Source of the DNA: Cryptomeria japonica
Lineage: Eukaryota > Streptophyta > Pinopsida > Cupressales > Cupressaceae
Assembly (NCBI RefSeq): GCF_030272615.1
Contig: NC_081412.1
Span: 41,096,791-41,160,790 of the forward strand
Length of the DNA stretch: 64,000 nucleotides
Direction of reading: 5' to 3'
Below are positions 11,401-22,119 of the stretch, one piece after another (within the stretch, counting starts at the first letter, position 1; every line of letters begins with the position of its first letter). The notes beneath the pieces are model-generated. The model was not told where the DNA came from, did not search any database, and worked only from the letters and a program-made list of their open reading frames with translations. The position numbers and the translations under genes are program-made.

Positions 11401-12780
11401 ACATAATTATTATGACCATTTTACTGTAATATTTATAATTAAATGTAGATGACTATTAAATGATAAAATACCTGGAACAATCATTGCCAACATTATGTGC
11501 TCCCTCTTTATTGAAATCCATGGAGGAATATTATTGTTGATAACAAAAATAGGCCGCACCGAGTAAACGGATCTCAACTCTCTAAATGGATTGACACCGT
11601 TCGTTGCCAATGAAAGCCTGAGATTACGAGGTTCTTCTTTAAAGTGTGGCCACTTTTCCTCTATGTCCATAAATGTTGAACCATCTACAGCCATTCGAAT
11701 AATGTCATCTTGACTTCTATTGCATGCATGGTAATCCATAAATTGTGACAAGCTAGTGCACCTAAATAATCGTTGCATATGTGGAATAATGGGAATATAA
11801 CAAGGAACCTTGTGAGGCACCTTTTTTGTTATTTGATCTGTTCGATATCTACTGATATGACATTCAGGGCATTCTGTTCCAAATTCATTATGTTTATGAT
11901 ATATAATATGATCATTGGGACAAGCATCTATTGTTTGATACTCCATTCCAATATATTTCATAATGGCAGATAATTCTCAGTATGAGCGAGGTAGAATATT
12001 TGATGGTGGTAAGAAAAACTCACCTATCAATCTACAAGAAAAAAAAAAGTTTGAGGTGTTAATATAAAGAATATTAATGGTACATGATTCACCATTTATT
12101 AATTGTAATGACATGTATGACACACCTTAACATACGTGAGATTGTTATGTTGGATAAACCATTCATAACCTTCAAGTTCACCAACAACAATACAACAGAG
12201 AGAAGAGTTGTTTGGGAGCCTTTGTAAAGGGGCTCATATGCCTTCTCAAGAAGAGGTAAATCATGAACATCAAGGTCATCCTGATCATCATGATCAGCTG
12301 TGCCAATACTAAATGTGTCATGGATCAATGTATTTGTACCATCATCTTCAATTGTGTTTTCTGGTGCATGATCGTCATCTTCCATGGGATCATTATCTCC
12401 AGCTTCGATATTCACACCTCCATGTTCCTCCACTTCGAAAACCATATTCTTCGGGTTGTGTTGGTCCATATCATGTGCCCTGGGGTGCGCGACCTATATA
12501 AACCATGATCATGATCTCATTATCAAGTGATTTCTTATGTATATAAATTGTTAAAATGATATAATGAGCAACTTACCAGTGGATGATAATCATGTCCCCC
12601 TTCAATGTGACCATGTTGCCTACAATGTTTCTTAGTTGTTTTGATTAGAAGTCTTCTAGTCTTTAAGCCCTTACAAATTTTGCAGGGACAATAACATTTC
12701 CCATCACCTTTTCTTTTCAAGTTAGACCATAATCTAGCAATTGTCTCCTTATTTTGTTCTTCGCTAATATTATCTAACAT
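8391..12780 (-). pseudogene. TNP2-like CACTA transposase, nine exons, several premature stops
   Basis: Exons deduced from splice sites and family alignment: 12,780-12,577, 12,493-12,126, 12,031-11,472, 11,377-11,197, 11,112-10,349, 10,242-10,163, 10,030-9,618, 9,532-9,330 and 9,251-8,391. The ATG at 12,780 opens a Cys-rich head (CPCKICKG, KHCRQHGHIEGG) like the transposase-associated domain. Exon 3 holds the TNP2 signature DACPNDHIIY, CPECHISRY, RNLRLSLATNGVNPF and PPWISIKREHIML. Exon 5 holds CPVCGP and FDTMHIGKNI. Exons 6-7 match DUF4218 (LIHQVEEIELCGPIH, RQRAHPE), exon 9 matches DUF4216 (YGILDDILECDF, DEPYVLPSQCE), and the end is an Asp/Gly-Asp tail. The product would cut and join CACTA ends in the nucleus. 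Stops at 11,977-11,979, 10,219-10,221, 9,198-9,200, 9,093-9,095 and 8,883-8,885, plus an apparent one-base slip at the exon 4/5 join, make it a pseudogene. Confidence 0.85.
8430..8661. repeat. Compound microsatellite (TCA)n, (TCG/TCA)n, (CACCAT)n inside the transposase tail
   Basis: Roughly 70 bp of pure TCA, then 65 bp of mixed TCG/TCA, then about 15 copies of a CACCAT hexamer. On the minus strand in the transposase frame these encode polyaspartate and a run of Gly-Asp pairs that extend the natural acidic tail after DUF4216. The repeat is open in all frames, so the poly-Ile, poly-Ser-Pro and poly-Met-Val frames on either strand are artefacts of the repeat. Confidence 0.95.
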
Positions 12781-14724
12781 GGTCTTTCTTCACAGGCAAA
12801 AAAATCAGGCTATGGAAACTTCAGTGCAAAATCTTCACAAAAATTGCAAATCAAACCAAAACCATTTAACTCTTCTTTTTCATCTTAAAATATTGAACTT
12901 AATAGAAAACGTATTTAATGTAGTTGATTGTATGAATTTCTGAGCATTTTGTCTACAAATTCTTACTAAAAGTTTGCCTATTGTAGACTTTCTGAGAGAC
13001 ATTTTTGAGTATTCTAAGCCTTGGTTCTTGTATTTTCACTAGTGATAAGTTGGAAACTTTATGGAAAACTTGTAGCCAATCGATCTAATTTTGATAGTTA
13101 TACACCAAGCAAACATGCATCTAGAGCTAGCATTATTTGCAGGTCATCCCTACCCTATACCATGGGTATATGACTACCTAGAACTCCAATTTAAGCATCA
13201 ATCCTAGAAATGATCAGTATATGACTACCCAAAACTCCAGTTTAAGCATTAAGTTACATCATTATTGACCTTAGTTTGGGATGCTATGTATGAGATTGGA
13301 ACCTTTTGTAAGGTGTGATCAATGTGCTATCATAAATGCAAAGCCAAAACCATTTTGATGAGATCATGATCCCACTAATACTATTTTGCCTTGTTAATTT
13401 TGCACCCACAAAAATGATAGAACCGGATATAATATGCCATCAATGCCCATATACCGACAATGCTCAAGATGAGCCACTTAGAGGTAGAGTTTAACCACTT
13501 TCCATATAGGTAGATTATCTCTAACCTCATTTTCCCTATAGGTAACTGATTAGGTTCATTTTAGAGTCTTATTTCCAAATATGTACCTCTATGTTAGCTT
13601 TTTGCTTTATTATTTGCCTGTTTATGCTTAATCTTGTCAATTTTGCATAATTTTACTTAGTTCTTGCATCTTCAATGAAATTATATCTAATCATATCCAA
13701 TCACATCAAAATGGAACAATTAATCATATTGCTGGTCTCTCCTAGAGGAATTAAATTGAACCAAATTGACTATTCCCTAATAAAATGTTTTGAAATGGTG
13801 AATGTATAAGTTTGTAGTTTACTTTCCTAGACTAGGACCCCATTTCGTCAAAATTTCACTATGAAAGCATAAATATTTTTTCTTGTAGAGAACATCTTAC
13901 AGATTATGCTTCAATGTATAACGCATTTTCATAATCAATCATTCGAATTCACATGGATAAAAGAATTCACATATTCTAAATCATGATTTGATGACGTGAA
14001 CAACTCATATGCAACTATAGGGCATGCAAAGCATTTATTTAAACATACACTTATTCATCCACATTGCAGGGATAACAATACAAGGCTCACATATTGGTCT
14101 AAGAGGATGCCATGGTCTCACAAAGTAACCAAGAACCATATGAAATGATGGTCTTGAATCCACACACAACTAGGGAGGATCCATACGATTATGTATGACT
14201 TCCCCCTTGTTTGTTTAATGGGATTAGCCTCTAAGACATAGCCGTCAATAATCACTAAGAATGTAGAAGTGGATCGTAGCTACCCATACAACAAACACTT
14301 ACCCCTATCCTCAAATTTTCCCAATGTTTGATTCCTTATATACACTCATCCAAGGTTATCTACGACGATCTTGGTGAGGAATCACATCACAACAAAGAAG
14401 GCAACATTTAAAAATAGCAAGAGTTTCACTAAACTACCAAAGATCATAAATATTGAAAGAAAGAAAAAATAGTACCAATAATAAGTCAAATAAATGTGTT
14501 CAATTCCAATAGCAAATCAAACATAGCCACAATAACTACACAATAGAGAAAACTCACAATAGTGATTAAACTAATTCAAACAAGATAAAATAAAATTGTT
14601 GGCCCATGCAACAAAGATGAGAGATCATCAATAATTGAAGGAAACTTCACAATCCTTAAAAGTGCACATTACATAACTATACGGCTAGAAATTGTGGCTA
14701 AATAGAGTGAAGATTCATCATGAC

Positions 14725-15020
14725 TCCAATAATAGTCCCTCATGTGTGCATTTGTGTCATGAACACAAAAACTCCCACATGGTATGGCCATGTACCTAAT
14801 GGAGAAGACATGCCTAGGCTACATGCCCAAAAAACATGACTATAATAATAGTCCCTCATGCATGCATTTGTGGCCTGCACACTACAAATCCTAACATATC
14901 ATGGCAATACACCTCATAGTTAAGACACACCTAGGGCCACATTGCACATAGCAACGTGCCTCACAAAGAAGACATGCATAGGGCACATGCCACATAGCAA
15001 TGTGTCTTATGGAAAAATGT
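14725..15020. repeat. Imperfect 116-bp tandem duplication with a third partial copy
   Basis: The motif AATAGTCCCTCATG recurs 116 bp apart (14,731 and 14,847). Each copy is followed by a CATTTGTG stretch, a row of CACATGG/CATGGC words and a GAAGACATGCCTAGG or AAGACACACCTAGG word. A third partial copy near 14,950-15,010 has GAAGACATGCATAGGGCACATG. No coding potential. Confidence 0.6.
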
Positions 15021-16079
15021 GCATGCATGTCACACACCAAAGCTATATGTATACATCATGAGGCACATTCATATGTTATCAAACACAACCTATTGTATCT
15101 AACATGAGTTCCTCTCTACATGTGTGCAAATCTTCCAACACTAATCACCACTAAGAAGGAATAATATAAAATGCATCTTCAAATATTTTTGTGTGTGTGT
15201 GGAATTGTGTCTTTGAACCCAAATCGCTACCATCAGCAACATGTAACCATCACCTACACCATATCAAAACATAAGTATGGTGTGACATCATATCTATTTG
15301 CATAATGTCAAAACACATGCAAACATGAAAATCATCATAGAACAAAGATATAAATAAGATAATAGGGTTAGAGGAAACCCGTACCAAGAACCACATACCA
15401 ACTATTGGCAATTCCATCAAGATAAATGTAGGATAGGATACCACTATGAGCCATCCAATGGTCCATTCAATGAGGAGAACTAGGGGATACTATCTTTGAA
15501 AGGTGTGGTCAATAGAGATAATCCCTACTAATGCCACAATATGTCACCATAACTTCTTGAGTTTTCCATTCTTCTACTTAACACCACATTTATTGAGTTC
15601 CTCAACAGCGAGGTTGGTTTTCAATAGGATGCACAAACATGTAAACACACAAGCATGGTTTCATCATACTTGTACAACAATACAAATTCATTTTTCTAGT
15701 TAATTACTTAGTGTAAAAATAACTCCATTACATAACAAAGGGCAATAATCACCATAAGTTTTCAAATAAACTACCCAAAACATCAATTGGAGTTACCCTT
15801 TCTAAGGTACAAACATAATTTATTTATAACTTCAAAATTAAAATAATCACAATACATCAAAATAAGTTCAATAGTGCATGGAAATAGACAACATGATCCA
15901 TATTTAAACCCATAAATTACCCTAATTGGATATGCTAATAAAATGGTGTCTCAAATAATAGAGATTATGTTGGACCTATAATACAAATATGGACTTTGTT
16001 TCATCATACACAAGCATGGTTTCACCATACTTGTATCCAAATACACCATCCATAGATAGGTACTCAATACCACAATCTC

Positions 16080-16645
16080 ATGGGTACCCTTTTAGCTGAA
16101 TTTACCCTATATTTAGGTGAATCTACCCTTGTATCATTCCTTGATCTAGTATGTCATTCCACCAATCAATAATTTTTCCATACTCTTGGGAGAATACACT
16201 ATCCCTTAGGTGAATATGCCATATCCTTAAATGAATCCTCATCATCCTAAGTCCTCTTTTTGTTAAGTCTTATCCCTTCATCTTTAGGAAAATCCACCTA
16301 TCCTTATGTGAATCTACTTTCTCTTAGGTGAATCTATTTCACATAAATCATTTATCTTATCCATCTTTCTTATGCAAATGGTGAATTTTTCCTATCCTTA
16401 GATGACTACACTCCCATTTAGGTGAATCTATCTAGTTTTAGTCTCCTTCCATTATTTTGTCCAAATTTGTATCCTCTAGTTTACATGAATCTACTTGTTC
16501 TTAGGAAAATCAACCCTATCATTCTAAGGAAAATTCACCTTGTCATCATCCTTAATCATCTACCTTTCAAGTGTATAGTCCATCCATCCTTGGGAGAATC
16601 TAACATATTATTGGGAAAATCCACTCCCTCTTAGGTGAATCCACC
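16080..16645. repeat. Degenerate minisatellite of CTTAGGTGAATCTACC-like units
   Basis: About fifteen imperfect copies of a 15-25-bp unit near CTTAGGTGAATCTACC, with variants such as TTAGGAAAATCCACC, TTAGATGACTACAC and TTGGGAGAATCTAAC, are spread over 565 bp. The copies are all in one orientation. No gene is recognised. Confidence 0.65.
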
Positions 16646-17502
16646 TTTTCCATCTTCTAATTAATCTATTATTTGTTCTAAGAAGGACACAAAAGTGGAT
16701 AGAAAACAATAGAGGAGATAGTACTCAAACAAGTACTAAGGAATTGCATTAGTGACATGTCACAAATGTGAGTTATACATGTTCCAAATTGATTGACTCT
16801 CATGAAGGAACTAAGTTATCTACAATAAATAGCCACCCAAGAAACCCATTTGCTTTAGGCAAAGTATCTTCTTAGTAGTAGCTTAATTCTTGAGACACTT
16901 GATTTAGATATGATCTTGTAAATGGTGTTAAAAAGAGTAATTAGTCACCAACCAACCACACTCTTCATTTGTATATTTAAGAATTAGTTTGGTCAAACCT
17001 TGATTGTAACAAGCATAACCAAATCCTCCATGATAAAGTTAACAACAAATATATTATTGCATAACCAAATCTTTGTGGTGGGTGTGTTCAACAAATATAT
17101 TATTGTGTGAATTGCTTTTGTCCAAAATGTAGGAACTTGATCTACATATCCATGAAGGCATGATTAGGTCTCTATACAACACTATTTTGTTGATGCATAT
17201 ATGTAGTGGTTAGTTGTTTTCTTTTCGTTGTGGATAAACCATTTTGAGTGAATTTCTCATTTACTTGAGCATTTTGCATTTAGAGAACAACTGGATGACC
17301 ATTCAACAAGGGGTTTAAACTCTTTGAACTTCACAAATGCTTGAGCTTTTCTTGTCAAGCAATGTACCCACATCTTAAAGACATCAAATTATGAAAGATG
17401 ATAGTCCCAAATTTGCAAATGACTGTCACAACATAGTGAATAAGGGAAATCCACAAATACATTAATGAGTAGCCCTAGATCAATACAAAGGGAAATACGG
17501 TC

Positions 17503-17945
17503 ATGTTTATCTCAATGAAATACAATCATGTTTATCTCAATGCAATGTTTGCCAGCATCCTCCCTGTGTGTGCCAAAATAGGAGCTTTCGAACAAGGTAT
17601 GAACATCCATCAAAGCATGATCGAGAGAGCATTGGAATACAGGTCGGTTCTTGTCCAACAAGATTCAGGATGTAGGGCCCCCACTAATAAGAGAACCCAT
17701 AGTGGGTATGGGAGGAATTTGGGTCTTATGTGGTTCAATGCAATCCCCATTCCATTCGTTCGAGTTACTTCATTAATGTCTTCCAAATTCTCGGAGCAGT
17801 TTTTTTTATCCAATAACAAAAATCGCAAAATGGGGTAGCATACACATGGCATGTGAATTGTATGATAGAATACCTCAAAGAGATGTCATTTCATAGATTT
17901 TAAGATCACAGGAATGCACAAAATGGGTTAATTCAAAAAAAACCT
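17503..17945 (+). pseudogene. PPR (PLS/DYW-class) protein gene fragment
   Basis: Two short blocks on the plus strand read as pieces of a pentatricopeptide-repeat protein, an organellar RNA-binding family. The first (about 17,530-17,640) gives FASILPVCAKIGAFEQGMNI followed by HQSMIERA, the typical L/S-type repeat wording. The second (about 17,838-17,900) gives SIHMACELYDRIPQRDVIS and then TAG where the family has Trp. The two should be about 70 bp apart in a normal gene but are about 200 bp apart, with unrelated sequence between, so the fragment is rearranged as well as truncated. No initiation codon, full repeat array or DYW end is present. It lies in a repeat-rich block left of a gypsy-type LTR, so capture by a mobile element is possible. 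The identification is firm, the functional value nil. Confidence 0.7.
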
Positions 17946-18052
17946 TACCTTTCTTGTGCAAAGATCGCTTCGATGGGGGGGGGCAGGGAGGCAAGACGGT
18001 TGCCTCTTGTGCTTTCAAAATGAAAATGTGTTGTGTTTTTTTTTTTAATAAA

Positions 18053-18121
18053 ATGCCCGAGGTCATCGGAATTTCGATGAACACGGGCATAGGTCGTCGG
18101 AATTCCGACGAACACGGGCAT
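18053..18121. repeat. Two 31-bp direct repeats, each an inverted repeat
   Basis: After TGCCCGA come two copies of a unit of the form GGTCRTCGGAATTYCGAYGA followed by ACACGGGCA. The core of each copy is palindromic (CATCG/CGATG in the first, the longer GTCGTCGG/CCGACGAC-like arms in the second), and TGCCCG/CGGGCA form outer arms. The result is a nested hairpin of about 36 bp plus a second hairpin. It abuts the end of the PMD fragment. Confidence 0.7.
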
Positions 18122-18134
18122 TTAAAAAAAAAAA

Positions 18135-18625
18135 TCAAATTTTCACACAATGCTCCTTGTCCGTCAGAAACCTCTGTCGGAATTTAACCCCAAATGTATT
18201 AGTGATGTCCTCTAGGACCAACCCCCATCCTACAACCAGTCCCTTCGACCTCCAGTTGGGACATAAGAAACCACCTATGAAACCTGCCAGCACTGATGGT
18301 AGAGGAGCGTAATCCAAATCTAGGAGCTCCTGCCAAGGGATCTTGTATCCGCAAACTGTATCATCTTGAAGAATCTAGCGATGTGCCTCTGTCCCACCCT
18401 CATCCGTCTGCTCATAGAGTCACTGTGATCTCGCCTATCACCAAATGAAAGGTGTTCATATCACTATGCCACCTCTCAGCCAAGGCTGTCAATAAACCCC
18501 AGTTAACGATAAACCAGGGCATCTCTAACAAAGAGGATAGGCCACACCTCTCAATGATATCCCTATCAGCCTGTCTCAATCATGGTATCAATGACCACGG
18601 TCTCAAAAATCGCTCATGACTGAAC
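18135..18625 (-). pseudogene. Plant mobile domain (PMD, aminotransferase-like) fragment
   Basis: On the minus strand, about 18,590-18,425 reads DIIERCGLSSLLEMPWFIVN and then WGLLTALAERW with HTFHL-like NTFHLVIGEITVTL. After a disrupted stretch, about 18,370-18,190 reads KIPWQELLDLDYAPLPSVLA then GGFLCPNWRSKGLVVGWG. These are the conserved blocks of the plant mobile domain (PF10536), found in the MAIN/MAIL proteins and in copies carried by plant Ty3/gypsy and Mutator-like elements. The middle part (DVxxxLG region) is lost through stops and a frame change, and a TGA precedes the first block. The fragment lies antisense to, and upstream of, the plus-strand polypurine tract and LTR at 20,231-21,689, which fits an extra antisense ORF of a gypsy element. 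Confidence 0.75.
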
Positions 18626-18775
18626 CACAGCGCTCCAGTCACAAAGCAAAACAAGTCCAATATCAGTTTTCTCATCAAAACAATTCATATCAAAATAAAA
18701 TTCATATCAACTAGAAACTTTGAAAATATAATCAAGTTCCACATCATATCAATCCATTTTCATATCAAATCATAT

Positions 18776-18955
18776 CAGCTTGTAACACAACTCAAGTTCC
18801 ACAATCAAATCAACTTGTAACACAACTCAAGTTTCACAATCAAATAAACTTGTAACACAACTCAAGTTTCACATTCATATCAGCTTGTAAAACAACTCAA
18901 GTTCCACAACCATTGCAGCTTGTAAAACAACTCAAGTTCAACATATATATCAACT
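18776..18955. repeat. Minisatellite, five 35-bp units
   Basis: The word CTTGTAAMACAACTCAAGTT recurs exactly every 35 bp (TGTAA at 18,781, 18,816, 18,851, 18,886 and 18,921, then a weak sixth at 18,956), with a variable CCACAATCAAATCA-type spacer. Units differ from each other by a few bases. It lies in the internal region of the putative gypsy element. Confidence 0.85.
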
Positions 18956-19204
18956 TGAAACAATTCATATCAAATCAAGTTCATATCCACCATCCATATC
19001 AAATCACCATCACATCAAAATCAACTTGAAACATTGCAAATCAAATCAAGTTATATCGAAACTCCTATTGGACAACTTATCAAAACAATGATAGCAGACA
19101 TGCAGACTGACAATTCGCACCCATCCCGGCAAAACTGGCATCAACCTACCAATTTTTCTTCATCCAAAAACCACAAATTTTCCAAACTTTTTGTGCCATG
19201 CACT

Positions 19205-19650
19205 AAAAAATCCTATCTACGTGCTAGCCTGTACCTGTGCACTAACTTGTACCTATGCGCTACCCTATCCTATCAAAGCACTACCCAATCTACCCTACGC
19301 GTTAGCCTGTACCTACATGCTATCCCTTTTCTCCAATGCGCCACCTAACCTACCCTAAGCACTGAACCCCCCCCCCATGCGCTACCCTACTTGGTTCCTG
19401 CTGCTATAACCCTACCCCGCTACGCTAGGTCACACCTACACACTACCAATGCCTACCCATGCAATCCCCTAGGAACCCTATGGGCTAGGTCTAACCTATG
19501 CACTACCCATTCTCTCCTACACGCTACCCTGTGCACCCTCTGAGCTAACTTACATCGATGCACCACCCTAACCTACGTAGATGCTACCCTAGAACCTAAA
19601 GCACTATGTACTGCAAAACTTATCATATGCGCTACGGGTTTTACCTGACG
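19205..19650. repeat. Degenerate repeats of GCGCTACCC / GTACCTAYGC words
   Basis: Over 445 bp, short words like GCGCTACCCTA, GTACCTATGC, CACTACCC and CCTACGC recur more than fifteen times with irregular spacing. The base composition is richer in C than the flanks. The single open frame across part of it (19,034-19,348) reflects the repeat and is not called as a gene. Confidence 0.55.
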
Positions 19651-20230
19651 TGCTAAACCGTTAAATTTGCATGAAAAAATTGAAGACATGCCTAAAAATG
19701 ATAAAATAAAAATCCAAAAGGGGTCAAAAGGGCTGACTTACCGGTGGTCCATATGCGACGGGCCTCCGATACCTCCAAACGCACTTGAATCTATGAGAAG
19801 CATAAGGAACCAACATGTTGACTTTTCTCCAAGTGTCACTTTCTCTAAAGTCAACAAGCACAAATGAGACAAAAAGAAATCATTTTTTCCCTTTTATAGG
19901 GTGTAAATCAAAATTAGGGTTACGTGGAGGAACACATAAATTGCTCATGGCATCTCATACAACCCTACCAAACATCATTATCAGGAGATGAATCAAATAA
20001 CCACATTCAACATAGCCAAAAATTTTACAATGCAGTGAAATTTATCAAATTTATCCAAATCAAATCAAATGTTCAAAAATTTTTATTCATCTCCCGAGGG
20101 GGCATTATCAACATCATTTATCAAATTTGGGGCACGAAATGAAAATCTCAAAACAACATAAACACTGATCATAACCAAATCATGACGACACATCATTTTC
20201 TTTGAATCAACATGTGCACACACGTCACTT

Positions 20231-20245
20231 CAAAGAGGGGCAAAA
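20231..20245 (+). other. Polypurine tract of a gypsy-type element
   Basis: The purine-rich run AAAGAGGGGCAAAA stands immediately before the LTR start TGTAGACG. The same arrangement (AAAGAGGGACAAAA then TGTAGACACC) occurs at 34,970-34,990, showing that this is the plus-strand primer site of a shared element family. Confidence 0.75.
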
Positions 20246-21689
20246 TGTAGACGTATAAAAATGACCATATTCCTAAATGAATATTTAATGTTCATTCCTC
20301 TATTTAGTAAAATCTAATTTAATTAAATCGCCCACATTCTTCTATTTAATTAAATTCAATTTATTTATTTAAATTCACTTAAGCCCTTTGCATCATTTAA
20401 TTGAATAAATCATTTTGTTTAATTAAATCCCTTTTCTATACTTTTTAATTAAATTTAAATTTAATTAATAGTTTACCCCAATTAAATAAATCTAATTTAT
20501 TTAATTTCCCAACTTGCAACCAAATTGAAATAAAGTATTTTATTTTAATTAATCCTATTATCCCTCATCCACTTGCATTTTCCTACATCTCCCACTTGCA
20601 CCCTAACCCTATTCCTAATTTCTTCTAGAATCCATCTAATCCTAATCAATTAACCTAAACTCATCTATTATCCATTTTCCCTAAATTTGAGGAGGTCACT
20701 TCTCAAATTTGGAGTAAAGTCTTCAAAAGGAATTAAAGCCTTTATGCCTTCAACAAGTTAACTTGTCGAATACCCCCAAATTTTGAAGGACTCTTATAAA
20801 TTTGTCCCCAAAGTCTTCAAACCATTAATGGTTAACTAACCCTTAGTGGCATGGTTAGAGACTTTTTCCTAACTCAACCCTCATTTAACCCAGGGGTCTC
20901 ATCAAGCATTCATTACTTTGACCATGGTTATCTCTTTAACCTTTGCACAAGAGTTTACCCCTTGGGTAAAAGATTTATCCATTGGATAACCCTTACCTTC
21001 TAAGGTAACCATGAGGTCTTCCCAAGTATTTAATGCTTCTTTCATCTCCTCTCAAGCAGTCTTATGTTGACAATTGTCACCATTTCATTGGTGAAAATTG
21101 TAAACATGGATTGATAACTTTCAATCCTGACCCTTGATTAATTCCTTCAATCTTGACCATCCATTGCCCTATTTTCACTATAAATAGAGCTCTCATTCCT
21201 CCATTTTAAGGATCCATGCAAGCTTTTAGTATCTCATTTATGCTCAAATTTATCAAAACATCTAGCTTCTCTTTGTAATATGAATTAATCTAATAAGCAC
21301 TTTAGACTATTTCCTTTATCATTAGCTTACATCATTAACTAGTATATCATGTTAGGATAGTATTGCTACTAACCTTGTCATCTTATAATCTAGTTTAACT
21401 CATTTATAGAATCATGCATAAATAGGATGCATTTCATGTTAAAATCAATCTAAAGCATCCCTCGTTCTTGCATTTGTCATCCCTAAGCCACTTTGCTCAG
21501 TGATCTAAGAGCAAAGGCATTGGCTTGAGTGACCTTGTGAGATAGAGAACCATGGAAACTACCTTGGGAAGTTGAGTCATTATTCATGACTCCATAACTT
21601 GTACAAGAAGTCCCGTGGGTGTGTCGACAAGTCTCTTTGAACACATTTTTCACATTTTAAGTTTCATTGACCCACTTTTCCTGCACACA
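20246..21689 (+). repeat. 3' LTR of a Ty3/gypsy-type element (1,444 bp)
   Basis: The LTR begins TGTAGACG directly after a polypurine tract and ends in a CACACA where a different, minus-strand ORF resumes, which marks the junction. A TATA box (CTATAAATAG, 21,178-21,187) lies near the 3' third, as expected of an LTR promoter. The first 300 bp are packed with TTTAATTAAAT-like words. No matching 5' LTR was found to the left, so the 5' part may be deleted or too diverged; the target duplication cannot be tested. The gypsy assignment rests on the LTR/PPT pattern and the associated PMD relic, because no pol domain was seen. Confidence 0.65.
21178..21187 (+). promoter_or_regulatory. LTR TATA box
   Basis: CTATAAATAG within the gypsy-type LTR, about 930 bp from its start, followed by a pyrimidine-rich stretch with CATT. 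Position and sequence fit the U3 promoter of a plant LTR element. Confidence 0.5.
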
Positions 21690-22114
21690 GTAGTATCTAC
21701 CAGTTGTGCTAGCAAGTGTTCTGCATAAGCAACCAAAATATCTTCTTCAAATTTGTAGCCCATAGGCATCACCCAGGTTATCCTAGGATCAACTGCCTCC
21801 ATCTAAAATGTGCTAGTATCCACCAAAAAATAGATCGTATCCTTATATCTCTTAACAACTTGTGCCTATATCCTCTCTCTTGCATGCATCTTTTTCTAAA
21901 AATCTTTAAAATAACCCCAAGCAATCTTACCAAAATCATTACCTAACATTCTGGTGTTGTTCTTTGTCTGTAACATTTCCGGTGTGTCCTTAGACCACTG
22001 AACATCACCGATACCAAGAAAGTAATTCTGAAACTAGAAGAACAATCCAATAATCAAGTTGTCCGTATTTAAACTTCAATCTTTTATCTTTCTTGATGGA
22101 TTCAAGATTGAGCA

Positions 22115-22119
22115 CTAAA
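22115..22119. other. Target-site duplication, left (CTAAA)
   Basis: CTAAA immediately precedes the TG of the solo LTR and is identical to the five bases after its terminal CA at 23,005-23,009. Confidence 0.85.

Larger units (their letters stand above)
3700..12780 (-). mobile_element. CACTA (En/Spm-type) DNA transposon, degenerate, two coding blocks
   Basis: All coding signals from 12,780 down to 3,935 lie on the minus strand and follow the order expected for a plant CACTA element: a TNP2-like transposase first, then a Ptta/Transposase_24-like product. Splice junctions are readable for most exons (GT donors, AG acceptors, phases that keep the family alignment). The block is non-autonomous in its present state because several exons carry a premature stop. 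Short degenerate repeats at 3,720-3,930 may be the subterminal repeats typical of these elements. I could not find a convincing pair of CACTA terminal inverted repeats or a 3-bp target duplication, so the outer limits given are those of coding sequence plus the putative subterminal repeats. The orientation and class are well supported; the ends are not. Confidence 0.8.
12781..17480. other. Intergenic stretch with tandem repeats, no gene recognised
   Basis: No open frame over about 70 codons matches a known family on either strand. The visible structure is a short duplication at about 13,165-13,260 (two copies of a TATATGACTACC...TTTAAGCAT unit 55 bp apart), the 116-bp duplication near 14,725-14,960 and the minisatellite near 16,080-16,640, listed separately. 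The rest is AT-rich and unannotated. Confidence 0.6.
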
